55,322 nucleotides of DNA from Scleroderma bovista (lineage: Eukaryota; Basidiomycota; Agaricomycetes; Boletales; Sclerodermataceae). The notes beneath the pieces were generated by a model. That model ran no database searches, was not told the origin of the DNA, and saw nothing but the letters and a program-made list of their open reading frames with translations. The DNA lies in contig JAYMGJ010000618.1 in assembly GCA_037178675.1 (NCBI GenBank), positions 1-55,322 on the forward strand, written 5' to 3'. Shown here piece by piece: positions 33,975 to 44,960 of this stretch. Both the position numbers and the translations under genes were made by a program. How positions within the stretch are numbered: position 1 is the first letter of the stretch; each line of letters opens with the position of its first letter.

Positions 33975-34604
33975 TGTTATGACCATGTCCAACTCCGGAT
34001 CATATCCGGTTACTCCGGTCACATCGCAGGCCTACAGCTCAACTCCGGTCGTTCTCAGTTACTCCGGTCAACGGTCACGCAGATAACCTTCCGCTAACTA
34101 CGACCCTTGGTCTATACTCTGTTCGCTCTTACTACACCTCGCCGTCTACCCTGCCTTGACGTGAGTTCTCCGTGAACTCGATATATCCTATACCTTGTAG
34201 CATTTTCACTGGACCTGATTTATTTTACCCGGACCTGACTTTATTTTCATCGGACCTGACCTAGTACTTTCTCCAGTTGTCCCTTGTCCGCCTTTTAGGC
34301 TGTTTACTTGTCACCGTATATGCTTGACCCTAGTTCTTACTTAGTATAAGTACTCTGTAGTTTATCCTGTACTCCTCAGTCTGAAATCAACCATAGTCTC
34401 TACTCCTGATCTTGCCCGTCTCCGTCTCCCCTTCTTGACCAGAACCTACACAAGGGATCAACGCTCGTTGTCCTTAGTCGTTGAATCCAAGCGGTCACCA
34501 ACTCCGGCCGGACTAATCTCTTGTCCAGCCCTCTGCTCTCCCCCTTCGTCCGCTTCTGTCCGGACTTGACCGGACCCCCTACCGGAGTAGACCCGGACTT
34601 GACA
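33975..34604 (+). repeat. 3' LTR, 630 bases
   Basis: Same length as the 5' LTR, ending GACTTGACA. It begins TGTTATGACC where the 5' copy and the solo LTR have TGTTACGACC, a CpG change. Confidence 0.97.
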
Positions 34605-34892
34605 CAAACCAACCCTCCCCTGGACAGTACTGGACAGTACTGGCCAGTTACCCCAGAGCCCCAGCTACTCCTAGCAAGGTACCTAACTGGCTAGCACTGT
34701 CCAGACTGTCCCAGCACTGGTTCCAGGCTGTTCCAGCTGTCCCAGACTGTTCCAGTAGTACTATCAACAGCATCCATACTATACTGCTTGTACTTGAAAC
34801 CTTTCGAGCACTTATTTCATGCAATATTAATGTCAAGGAATTTATATTGATTCAATAAACAAACTGCAGAACAAGACTAAATATTATATACA

Positions 34893-36060
34893 TTGAGGTG
34901 GTGGTCGTCGTCGTCGATGGCCGCGACGTCAACGCAGGTGGTGGGGGTAGTAGCGGCGACCGCGTCGAGGTGGTTGTCGTTGTCGTTGCTGGTGCCGCAT
35001 CGACGACGCAGGTGGTGGGGTCGTCGTTGTCGTCCTCAGTGCCTGATGGTGGTGGCCGCGCGTCATCGACGCTGCTGGTGGGGTATCATCGTCGACGCAG
35101 GCGGTGGTGGTGGTGGCTGCTTCGTTGACGCTGCTGGTGGGGTCGTCGTCGTCACTGGTGGGGTCGTCGCCGTCGCTGGTGGTGGTGGCCACGTCGTAAT
35201 CGACGACGGTGGTGGTGATGGTCGCGTCGCCGACGGTGGTGGTGGGGTCGTCGTCGTCGCTGGTGGTGGTGGTCGCGTCGTCGTCCCTTGTGGTGGCCTC
35301 GTCGTCGATGAGGTTGGCAGTGGTGGTCACGTCGTCGACGTTGGTGGTGGCCTCGTCGTCATCGACATTGGGGGTGGTCGCGTCATCGACGCTGGTGGGT
35401 GGTCATCGTCGCTGGTGGTGGCCTCGTCGTCGTCGCGTCGACGTTGGTGGTGGTGGCCGCGTCGTTGTCTACGCTGGTGGTGGTGGCTGTTGGGTGGTGG
35501 TGTGGAAGACGGAGAGGAATAAAGACTTAAAGAAATTTTTGAAGTGTGTGTGTGTGTGCGTATTTGTGTAGTTGATTATATCAGCATATTGAACTACCAA
35601 TTTCCTAATAGTATTTACCACGTCACTACACGCCTCGCCCACAGCCACACCATCGACGCGACCACGGCATCAGCGACGACGACGACACCAACCACCACCA
35701 CCACCACCACCACCACCACCAGCGTCGTAGACCAGATGACGACGACGGCTAGGCCACCACCACCACCCATCACCACCACTCCACCAGCGTTGACGGCCAC
35801 CACCTTGAACGCGAGGACAACGACGACCCCACCACCACCAACGACGACCCCACCGCCACCAACGACGACCCTCACCATCAACGTTGACGACGATGACGAT
35901 CCCCCACCACCATCCCCAGCGTCGACGGCGGCGACACGACCACCCCCATCCCCAGCGTCGTCCGACGATGACGCCGACCCCGATGCCCACCAACCCCCCA
36001 GCCACAACGGCGCTGACCACCGCGCCAGCGCAGCATCGACGATCACCCCCCCTCTGTTCG
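34893..36060. repeat. inverted pair of GGT/CGT trinucleotide arms inside the TIR element
   Basis: 34893-35515 is built from gtggtggt and cgtcgtcg motifs; 35640-36060 is built from ccaccacc and cgacgacg motifs, the reverse complement. The spacer at 35516-35640 includes a (tg)n run near 35544. Frames of 120-209 residues in the arms are composition artefacts. The DNA could fold into a large imperfect stem. Confidence 0.85.
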
Positions 36061-36289
36061 ACAGCCACCCCGAATATATTATTTAGTTATATATGATGTA
36101 TTCTGTAGTTTTAGTTCTAATACACTTATTTTTTTTTATTACTCTGTACTGAATACTTGAATGGAGTGACTAGGAACCAGACTGACACGGAGTCGGACAG
36201 ACTGGAACAGAGTTGGACAGGCTGGGCGGTTGGCTAAGCGCTGTCAAGTGCTGTCAGCTTGGCTAAGCATTAGGGTTGGTTTGCTGATG

Positions 36290-37145
36290 TTGTATACCAT
36301 CGTCCCATTTGTTCGCACTTGTTCGCAATGTTCCACCTAGTCCCTACAATGGTACCAATGCTTTTCCATGTGTTTACAAGCTGCGGAACATGCACGTCAA
36401 TCATTCAAGAGGTCTGTCACTATAGGCAACCATCTAATGCTTGTCCTCCACCTTCTCATTTGTTTGCACTTGTTTGAAACATTTTACCTAGTTCTAACAA
36501 TAGTACAAATGCTGCAACAAGTGTTTACAAGCTGTGGAACACCACCATTAAATTATCACAGAAGTCAACCTGTATGGTCAACCACTAACACTTGTGCACC
36601 ACCTTTCCATTTGTTTGCACCCATTAGCAACATTCCACATATTCCCAACCATGGTACAAGTACTGGTACAGGTGTGTACAAGCTCAGAACGTGCTCATTG
36701 AAATATTACAGAGATCTGCCCCTATCGTCACCCCCAACACATGTATGCCATCTTCCCATTTGTTCGCACTTGTTTGCAACATCCTAAATAGCTGTTACAA
36801 TAGTAAGAATGGTATTAAAAGTATTTACAAGCTGCAGAACACAACCATTGAATTATTACAGAGGTCTACCCACATAGCCAACCACCCAACACTTGTACAC
36901 CATCTTCCCACTTGTTTGCACTTTTTCGATATATTATACCTAGTTGTTAAAATAGTACAAGGGCTATCAAAAGTGTTTACAAGCTTCAGAATACGTCCAT
37001 CAATTATTACAGAGTCCTTCCCCTATAGTCAAACCTCGAATAATTATACACCATCCTCCCATTTCTTTGCACTTGCTTGCAACATTATACCTCATTGGTA
37101 CAATCATACCAAGGCTGGTACATGCAGAACACAACCATAAAATTA
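36290..37145. repeat. right array, part 2
   Basis: Continues the array of 25700-26459 after the TIR element, with about six units anchored at about 36290, 36437, 36589, 36738, 36888 and 37037 (spacing about 148). Units share catttgttcgcacttgttcgcaacattcc and tacaagctgcagaacac. The last unit fades at about 37145. Confidence 0.85.
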
Positions 37146-37179
37146 TTACAGTGACTACTCAACATCAAGTGGATGTATG

Positions 37180-38110
37180 TCATATAGATTAAATGCACAG
37201 GTCGACATCTTGAATACTTTCCAACCCTTCAAGCCAAGTGTTGTATCAACACGTCTCTCACCATTTGATAGGGAACAGAAGATGGAATGCTTTCAGGTAT
37301 ATAAAGCATTTGTCACTGGGCAAGTAGGCTTGAGGTATTTGGGTGCGGATAAACTAATGTATGTCGAGAGGCCGCATACCTCAATACTTGCTACCTCTGT
37401 CAGATCATCCATTCTATTCCATTCATCTCTCATTGTTGTCGATCTCCTGCATAGCTTCATCATCACCATCATCCTCGATCTGAACCATGCTTTCTTCCTA
37501 AGACAACTCTTTTGTCAATCTAGCCAGCTCAGTTTCTTCTTTGATGGTTGCATTCTTTCCATTGAATTTGCAGATCAGTGACTTGGCAATGAGGCCCACA
37601 ATATGAACAAACAGCATGTATGGCTTGGAGAGTCAGCAAACTTATTTTCGAGTGTACAGAGCTCTTGGATCATGACATTGTTATTCATTGCATTGTCACA
37701 CATCATGCCAAATATCTAGGAGTACTCTCAAGTATCCAATTAGCAGATAAGTTTGAATCGAGTAAAACCTTTTCTGCTAATCCAAGACCTTCCAGAATAC
37801 TTGCAAACACTGTTTCCATTTCGAGACCAGTGTGGGACTGATATCATGTCAGCGCTCACAAGGTACATCAGGTTAGTCACCCACTAATATAGGTACTTGA
37901 ATAATGTCTGATGGCATCATCAGTGTTGTGCCATTGTGCTCCAGATGGACACAGGATGCAATGGGCGCATGGTGGTTTGCTGTCATCCAAGCATCAGTAG
38001 TGAAATTCAGCCCACTATCATATTCCTGGTAAATAATTAGTCAAACTCATATTGGTTTGTATCTAAACTAACTCATAACATCTTAGTGAGACAGGTTTGA
38101 GTGTGTGTGA
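37180..38110 (-). pseudogene. hAT-type transposase relic
   Basis: Minus-strand reading gives, in order, LNFTTDAWMTANHHAPIA and VHLEHNGTTLMM (about 38030-37930), the strands around the first catalytic Asp of hAT transposases. MCDNAMNNNVMIQEL follows (about 37720-37680; the D-N-A-x-N-N motif of the second Asp). Then come a Phe/Ser segment and a degraded C-S/A-H-I-x-N-L region with LICKFNGKNATIKEE (about 37570). Several frameshifts and stops lie between these pieces. No dimerisation domain is seen. It adjoins the outer edge of the right array, so it could mark a separate old element. Confidence 0.7.
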
Positions 38111-38660
38111 AGATAAGATAGACATGGAATAACTCAGTCCATCATGAAGGGAAGGTATTTGGTATGAAGGGCCACCTGTCTTCATTAAAGACTGAAATCT
38201 CCTGTCTTCGACAATCGAAAATGGACAAAGGCTTTTGGACACCCAGCAAAATCCACCACTTACTTTGTCTGCTCAGGAGTGTGTGCATGGTGAGAGTAAA
38301 TTGTTTTCCCTCCTTTGATTCAAAGGCCATGGTGATGAATCCATCTTTCAGAATAATTGTCTGGATCAGCCACATGCACAAATCACTCCACAGCACGATT
38401 TCACCTGCTTTAGTCAATTATGAACTTAGTTTATAGTAGCATGCAAACTTTGACCACAACATCTTTTTCCTACCAACACACCCATCTACCCCAACTATAT
38501 ATCATCATAGGACCATGTGAAGGACACTGCGAGTGTTTCTGTATTCTTTTCAGCAACATACATACCCTTCTCCTTATATCAGATAGCATGATATCAAATA
38601 AATTCAGACAGTCTTTTCAGCATATTGACAGTGGTAATATGGATGTTATAAATGACTAGA
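38111..38660. other. no clear gene; one half of a diverged repeat pair
   Basis: 38475-38625 resembles 41075-41205: both hold ctaccccatatata-like, tatcatca..aggac and atctaataaattcag segments at similar spacing. Short frames on both strands have no domain, though they could be further decayed hAT sequence. Confidence 0.45.
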
Positions 38661-38837
38661 AAGATGATGGGAGTTGATTCCCAGTGAGAATTGGACATCC
38701 CCTGGTGTGACACAGTATGCCGAGATGTGATTTTCCTTATTAAGCATATGTCCAGATAGTGTCAAATATTACAAAATCTCAAATGCAACATTTTGCTTTA
38801 CCTTCGCATGCGCAATCCGCCCGATGTCGGTGTCGAT

Positions 38838-38891
38838 TCTGCAAAGCATTGCATCGTTTTGCGCATGCAAAACGATTTAATGCTTTGCAGA
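38838..38891. repeat. 54-base near-perfect hairpin
   Basis: tctgcaaagcatt (38838-38850) pairs with 38879-38891, and atcgttttgc (38853-38862) pairs with gcaaaacgat (38867-38876) around the loop gcat, with one 2-by-2 mismatch. 23 of 25 positions pair. Confidence 0.95.
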
Positions 38892-39535
38892 CACTTGCTA
38901 CCTTGGCAACGTCGTGTCAAAGGGAGGTACCTACTAACATGTCACAGTGTGTGATGATGTCAGCACGTTGAGCAAGATATTCTTCTAAGTCTTTCACTGT
39001 CAGTTCCTTCCATGACAGAGCCGCTCAGCTACTGTAAATTCCTGATGACTAGGTAAGTCATTGTTTCTGTTCACTCCCTCAGGCTGACCTTTTCCTGCAT
39101 GGCCATCTGGTGGCCTTTGGTGTACCGTTTTCAAGTGTTTTCGCACCTTGCTCATTTCGCCTGAAAGAGGACCTGTTAGGTCATGCATTTGGCCTCCAGG
39201 AGGCACACTTAGAGTTGGTGGTTGTAGCACTATGGTCAGTTTGGCAACTTCCAGCAGTAAGTCCATCTCTATTCATTTGTTTTTGACCCCTTCTAACCTG
39301 TGCTTTGACCTAAATACAGGTTCGTTCATATGAACCTGGGAGTCATCCCGACTGCTAATACTTTCAATATTTAGGCTTTCATTGACATTTAAGCGACCTT
39401 GGCCTCCGCTCGCAAGTATCTCGAGTCTTCGGCTCAACTCGCCCCAGGTAGTAGGCAATCTGCCGCGATCAGCCAGATCAGACAGTCTCACTGACGCGTT
39501 TCCAGTGTTCTCTTACTGTCTCCATGTGGTTCCAT
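38892..39535. other. no gene recognised
   Basis: The 88- and 72-residue minus-strand frames have no domain. There are several ggtggc/ggagg motifs but no clear repeat period. Confidence 0.4.
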
Positions 39536-39539
39536 GAGT

Positions 39540-40394
39540 GGGAGTGTCATCTGACCTTCCCTCGACTTCAGTTGGTTGCCACAGTCCCCAGAGATACCCT
39601 CGCTCACACGATGGTATGTATTCTTCAGCTAGCAGCACTGCCACTGCTCAATGTGCCGTCTATGTCACTGGCATGTCCGTTTCGGTTACCAACCCCATCA
39701 CCAGCTATCTCGTCTTCAACGCTTGCCACAATCAGCTTGTCCAAAAGACGATCTGTCAGTTTGTGGTCCCTGGTACCTTGACTGGCGCGTTCAACAGCAT
39801 ATATACTTTGATACTACCTGCGCTGACCCATTTCCATCGACTAGCATGCTTGGGTGTTGCGATTTCGGTCGTATATGGTGAGCTTCTCGTTTTCTCATTT
39901 GTTTGACGTGTTCTGATGTTCTGCTGCATGTTTCCAGCCGTTTCCATGTCCGTTGCAATGCTGTGCATGTCCGCATACACGCTCGACGTGTCTGCATGGT
40001 TTTTGAAGCCATTCAACTGGTCTGCAGACCATCTTGCGCCTCTAACAGGTAGGTTTTGCGGTTTTGATGTGTTTTGATGCAGTCTGTCGTTCTCCGTTTC
40101 ATCTGCAGCCGTTTCCGTCTCACTTGCGACGCTGTGCACATCCATTTTCACGCTCGATGTGTCCGTGCCATCTCTGCAGCCATTTGGCTCCTCGGAGTGC
40201 TGCTTTGCAGCCTCTACAGGTGAGTCTGGCGGTTTCATACACTTTCGGGGTATTCTGATGTTATCTGGCTCATTTACAGGCATTATTGCGTCCGTTTTGA
40301 TGCCTGGCATGTCTATGTGCCCGCTCGACCTGTCTGTCTGGCCCCCAAGGTTATCCATCTCGACTACGAGCCGTTTCACGCCTCCAGCACCCAG
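39540..40394 (+). CDS. possible gene with tandemly duplicated 111-base exons
   Basis: Candidate exons are an open region ending at 39877, then 39938-40048, 40109-40219 and 40280-40394. The introns at 39878-39937, 40049-40108 and 40220-40279 are each exactly 60 bases with GT[GA][AG]G..CAG ends. Exons two and three are both 111 bases and encode related products (AVSMSVAMLCMSAYTLDVSA, AVSVSLATLCTSIFTLDVSV); the fourth is similar (MPGMSMCPLDLSV). The peptides are hydrophobic and Ser/Thr-rich with no known domain. The minus strand has a competing 206-residue frame (39756-40379) with its own 55-57-residue internal repeat. A non-coding 171-base satellite that happens to show splice-like ends is the main alternative. 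Confidence 0.4.
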
Positions 40395-41454
40395 GTATAT
40401 CTCTGCACTTAGAACTTGGTCGCATCAATCATTCTCTTGCATGCTCATGCATCATTTGGACCTTCATTTGTTCAGTCTCATCTCGATTCTCTCGCCCGCC
40501 TGCACTTCACTTGGACTTTACCCACACAGCCTCAGCACTACCTTCATTGCATCCTCATTGCACGATTTGATTCTCGCTCATTCAAGTTTATAGGATGGTG
40601 GTATTACTAGTAGGCATTAAGTAGTAATTGAAGCAATAATATTTGGTCATATTAGAGCATATTAGAGCATATTGCATAAGAAATGCAAAGTCTGTAAAGA
40701 AGATATTTTGTCACATGTGAGAATATGTTACAACAAAGAACTTGAGTACAGTGATATGCTTGGATATGATATTTTATGTTCACACATGAAATTGCAATAT
40801 ATTGTCACACCATGCTCTGCCCCAGAATATCGCAAATATGATATTTGTCAACCTTTTATTACAGGAATGTGTCGGGATATGTCTTCCATTCACAACCACC
40901 CACAAAGTCATATCGCGTCACAATACGTCACACCAGGCGATGTCCAGTTTTCACTGGGGTTGATTCCTAGACCCCAACATGTGTTCCTATGAATATACCC
41001 AGTGTGACTCTTCTCATCTTATATTGGTCTCAGAAAATTCAGGAGCATGTCACTGATACCTGAAACATGTCTACCCCATATATATATCATCACAGGACTG
41101 TGGAAAGAACATTTGTGATGTACCTGTATTTTTTTGCGACAACACACACACCCTACTCCTCATACCTTACATTACTGTATCTAATAAATTCAGGAAGCTA
41201 TTACAGATTGTTCAAATGGTTGTTATTGGGGTTTTTGAGGTCTCTGAAGATGATGAGAATGGTCCTGAGCCTTGCAGAATATTTCCTAATAAGATGTGTT
41301 TCCGGTACCCAAGCATGCTTGCATCACCTGTAGAATATTATGCCGACCGCCGTTTTGTCGGAAACTTGGACTGGGACCTCCCAATTGGTCTATCTACCCC
41401 CTCCCATCATTACATTTCCCAAAAGATTGTTTACAGTTTGTAATTATAATTCCA
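40395..41454. other. no clear gene; AT-rich, one 106-residue frame
   Basis: The frame at 40672-40992 (with CKVCKEDILSHVRIC) has paired Cys but matches nothing I know. 41075-41205 is the partner of the repeat at 38475-38625. The A/T-rich composition suggests decayed element DNA. Confidence 0.4.
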
Positions 41455-41625
41455 CCACAGGCTGTATAGAAGTTGGACTGCAGAAGGTTGCATTCCTCTC
41501 TCATACCAAAATAGTCATCATTCCTTGGATTCTTTCTGCCTCTTGATGGTTCTTGTGTGAGTGATGACTGCTAGATGTCAGCAGTCATCCCTTGCTCCAG
41601 GATAGTCCATCAGGAAATCGATGAG
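41455..41625. repeat. fragment of the copy A/B large repeat
   Basis: agttggactgcagaaggttgcattcctctctcatac and the following gatggttcttgtgtgagtgatgactg align with about 9099-9240 of copy A and about 13511-13650 of copy B. Only about 170 bases are kept. Confidence 0.8.
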
Positions 41626-42700
41626 AGTCTGCTCAACCTTTATATAGCATTACCATCTTTTCCATGTGTATCCATATGCATCATTTTGATATACACTTAG
41701 ATCATGCTAGTTACTTCATGGGAGTGTTTAGAGTAATGGTCATCTTCATCATTCTGCTTTACTTGTGATCAATTTAGTCCATTTGCTTATTTTTATCATG
41801 TTATATCATCATTGCACTACTAGATGCATATGACCAAATACTCAATCCCTACTAGATGTGATCAAATGTACATATCATCATAGCTACTTATAAATGTGTT
41901 CTGACCTTTCTTTATTTCTCTTGTGATCTGATTTTCCCAATTGTAATAATTGTTGGCACAATTATCAGCACCCTCATAATGTTGTCACTGGTCAACAGTA
42001 TTTTGTTGATATATGCATATACATTGGTCACCTCTCCCATGTTTCTAGCTCTGATCAATAACACCATTGGAGTAGTATGTCTTGCATCCTAGATCTGCAC
42101 ACCCTTGCAGATACTAATGACCACACTCATCCATGATTATAATAGATGGTATCTTTGACAATCTTTCTCATGCTAACTAATCAGAACATATTTATCTACA
42201 GTTGTTATGATGATAAATTTGATCAGTCATGGACCTCTGGAAATATTGGCCAGTATCATCTTCACTTTCAAGCTTATTGATAAGATCACCATTGTCTTAA
42301 ATACTTGGCTGGACCTGTTTACCTAACTGGTAATTATGAGAGAGTGTCTTGCTAATGTCAGACTTTCTCAGCTGTATCAACACCATCATCATGGTAGGTA
42401 AGACCAAGTTCATCTAGGGTCATCATCACAGATATCTTTGGACAGTTGTGTCACAATGGAAATGATGCACAGAATTGTCTGTTATTAGCATGGTTGCTTG
42501 AACTTGCCTATTTTGTATTTATGAAAGGTGTGGTCAATGTAGTCAATGTGCTACATACTGTACCTACATGATCATTAACATGTTATCAATTTGCTTCTGG
42601 ACCAGAAATGATTGCCAACCAGCCATACTAGTAGGCTGGGAATATCACTCATGTCTCAGCAATAGAGAAAGCAGAATCACCAATCACATTGTCATATCAT
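41626..42700. other. no gene; AT-rich intergenic DNA
   Basis: About 1.1 kb with many atcatcat and catattg runs and no frame above 60 residues. I see no repeat period, RNA gene or element end. Confidence 0.6.
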
Positions 42701-42756
42701 AGATGTCTAGCATGTACTACGTGTAAAGGTATAAAATGTATGCGCCGAAAATCACG

Positions 42757-44188
42757 TCACTCGGATCCGTCAATCGCACCTGCTTCCCTCTCCTTGTACT
42801 CCGCACGTTTTTGGCGAATCCTGGCGAGCGCGCTGTCTTTGGAGGGGAGACGTTCAACATCCGAGTATAACGGAAATACTTGACTGTTCCCTTCTTTAGC
42901 AACGAATCCGAGATCTCGCAAATCACGCACCGATTCCACCACGCCATCAGCTGGTTGACCTCACCTTTTTCATCTGGGTCATCGAGCAACCCAAGAATAC
43001 TATTATAAAAACGTTCAGAATCTGTGGCTAGATCAGTGCGTGAAAAGACTTGAGTCGACATCAATGCAAAGCGGGCCTACACAAAAAGTCAAACATCTGA
43101 AAACAACATCATGCGTACTTACCTGTGTAGCGACGTAGGCTAGAGACGCCTTCGTCGTCGAGTGCATGCCGTGGATACGAGCATTTCCGGAGCGCGTTGC
43201 CTTGGGTTCCTGATCTACAGAGCTCGGCGACGTAAAAATATGCTTGAACGCCTTCAGACAGTAAAATTCAGCATGAAATGCATGAGTGGCGAGGTCTTAC
43301 CGTTACGAGGAGGCCACTACGAAGAAGACCATTCCAGGGATCTTCAGGGTCATACGTATAGTTGGCAAACAAGAAGATCGACCACTGATCCCCGGCCACT
43401 TGAAGCTCACCATTTGCAAGCTTGGTGCGGACGCTGGAAGCCATGCGCATGTAAATTGAGCAACAAGGCTCGCGAAGTATAAATTACTTACGCTAAGTTA
43501 TTCCAATCGAGACCTGCGGGACATAAAAGAGCACCAGTGCGATCATGGTTGAATCCACGGCCGGATTTGACGTTGCGAGGGATATGAGGGGTCAATGATT
43601 GACCTTTTGGAGTGATCCAATCAACGATTGGACCTTTCATTCCCTTGGTGTCATCGGCCCTGGCACCATTAGCACCCTTCTGAATCTGCCAATGACATAT
43701 AAACCAATGCTCGATACAAATAAATCATCAGAAGATAACATACCAAATCCGCTATCACCATTACCTCTTCTTCTGAAGATGACATGAGCTGATTTTCCAA
43801 GCCAGGCACTGATCGAAGCAGCTCACGAAAAACAGAACGCTCCTTCTGCTGCCTACGAACTAAATCAGAAATTACTTAGGTGGTGGCAGTATGCAACGTA
43901 CGCAATTGTGAGGCTCTCATCATCTGGTTCATCGTACATAAACTGAAGACCATTCGCAATCAGCGTCTGCACATTGCAAAACGCATGGACAGTCCTGCCA
44001 AAGTGGCGTCCATGGTGTACTAAGGGGTCCTGAGAAGTGCTGCAGATGTAGGGTAAGCTCACAAGAGGTTCGAAGATTAGCAAGGTAACATACGGTTTTT
44101 TCCTGGGGCCTAGTTGCAATGCATTGGATCCTGCACGCTTCCTACTGGAGGGTGTAGAAGGGTCATCCTGCGTGGTGGAAGTAGACAT
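42757..44188 (-). CDS. DUF6698-type protein, about 330 residues, multi-exon
   Basis: Minus-strand model from ATG 44186-44188 to TGA 42757-42759. The exons read, in order, a Ser/Thr-rich start ending PRKKP, HAFCNVQTLIANGLQFMYDE, QQKERSVFRELLRSVPGLEN, KSGRGFNHDRTGALLCPAG, YTYDPEDPWNGLLRSGLLV, EPKATRSGNARIHGMHSTTK, FSRTDLATDSERFYNSIL..LLDD, and QVFPLYSDVER..ALARIRQKRAEYKE. Seven short introns (about 42-60 bases) have GT-AG ends and every junction stays in frame. These motifs are typical of the DUF6698 family, abundant and expanded in basidiomycetes and of unknown function. No stop or frameshift is seen, so it could be functional. Confidence 0.8.
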
Positions 44189-44324
44189 ACTCAAAGGTGA
44201 GTCGCGTGGTGATAACAATGAGACGAGATGGCTGGGACGAGGGATCGAGCTCCACCACCACCCTTTAAATAATGGAAATCGGATTGATTCCCACGCAAAA
44301 ATACGGAGTGAAGCGTGGTGATGA

Positions 44325-44960
44325 CAGCAAGGCCGGCGTAATGACAACTCACACCTGCAAAGCATCATAGTCAGCGGATAGTGAGGTAGCGTAATGGCGA
44401 TGAATCGAAATTCACACCTGTGTGAATAGAGTGAAGCCAGTCGGAAAGCAAGGCAAGCGCGATTGTGGTAATGAATCGAAAGTTCACAACTGCGAAAACA
44501 ACAGCAATTAACCAAACTCGCACCAGGCTGCAAAAACATCATGGTTAGCGGACAGTGAGTTAGCGCAATAGCAATGAACCAAAATTCACACCTGCATGAA
44601 CAGAGGGAAGCCAGATACCGGCAAGCAAGCCTAGCGCGATCGCGGTAATGAATCAAAAATTCACAACTGCGAAAACAACAGCAAGGCCAAACTCACACCT
44701 GCAAAACATCACGGTTAGCGGATGGTGAGTTAGCGTAACAGCAATGAATCGAAAATCACACCTGTGTAAACAGAGTGAAGCCAGATACCGAAAAGCAGGG
44801 CTAGCGCGATTGCGGTAACGAATCGAAAATTCACAACCGCGAAAACAGAAGGTAATGATGACTCACCTGCAAAAGCATGGATAGTAGACATTGAGGTTAG
44901 TGTAATAGCAACTTGAACAGGAATTCACACCAGCATAAACAGAGTGAAGCCAGAAATGCG
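44325..44960. repeat. about 170-base tandem repeat, four units
   Basis: The anchor agcggayrgtgag lies at 44373, 44547 and 44717, and a decayed copy at 44883 (spacings 174, 170, 166). Each unit also contains attcacacctg and gcgaaaacaacagc-type strings. It lies just upstream of the DUF6698-type gene; the 263-residue minus frame running into it is read-through. Confidence 0.9.

Larger units (their letters stand above)
26471..34604 (+). mobile_element. Ty3/Gypsy retrotransposon with chromodomain, 8.1 kb, full length
   Basis: Two 630-base LTRs (26471-27100 and 33975-34604) flank gag, pol and an antisense gene. The 5-base target duplication CAAAC lies at 26466-26470 and 34605-34609. Domain order is gag, protease, reverse transcriptase, RNase H, integrase, GPY/F, chromodomain, that of chromoviruses. 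It is inactive as read: there are in-frame TGA codons at 27425, 30706 and 32442 and a 274-base insertion at 31052-31325. It landed in the left inverted repeat of the TIR element. Confidence 0.97.
26460..36289. mobile_element. non-autonomous element with 18-base terminal inverted repeats, split by the Gypsy element
   Basis: The left end CATCAGCAAAC at 26460-26470 continues after the Gypsy insertion as CAACCCT at 34610-34616. The right end at 36272-36289 is the exact reverse complement of those 18 bases. Without the Gypsy element it is about 1.69 kb. The flanks (acactt on the left, ttgtataccatc on the right) join to the array consensus acacttgtacacc if a TT is counted once, so the target duplication looks like TT. 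The inside has ctgtcc/ggacag-rich ends and two inverted trinucleotide arms but no transposase, so it depends on another element. Superfamily is unassigned. Confidence 0.85.

Noticed and set aside
34893..36086. Frames of 120-209 residues, Val/Gly/Ser- or Thr/Pro-rich
   Set aside because: All come from GGT/CCA trinucleotide runs, which lack stops in every frame on both strands.
39756..40379. 206-residue minus-strand protein with internal repeats
   Set aside because: Its repeats mirror the 171-base DNA unit and the plus strand has better-defined splice sites; I kept the plus-strand model at low confidence instead.
43865..44656. 263-residue minus-strand protein
   Set aside because: It reads through introns of the DUF6698-type gene and into the upstream tandem repeat.
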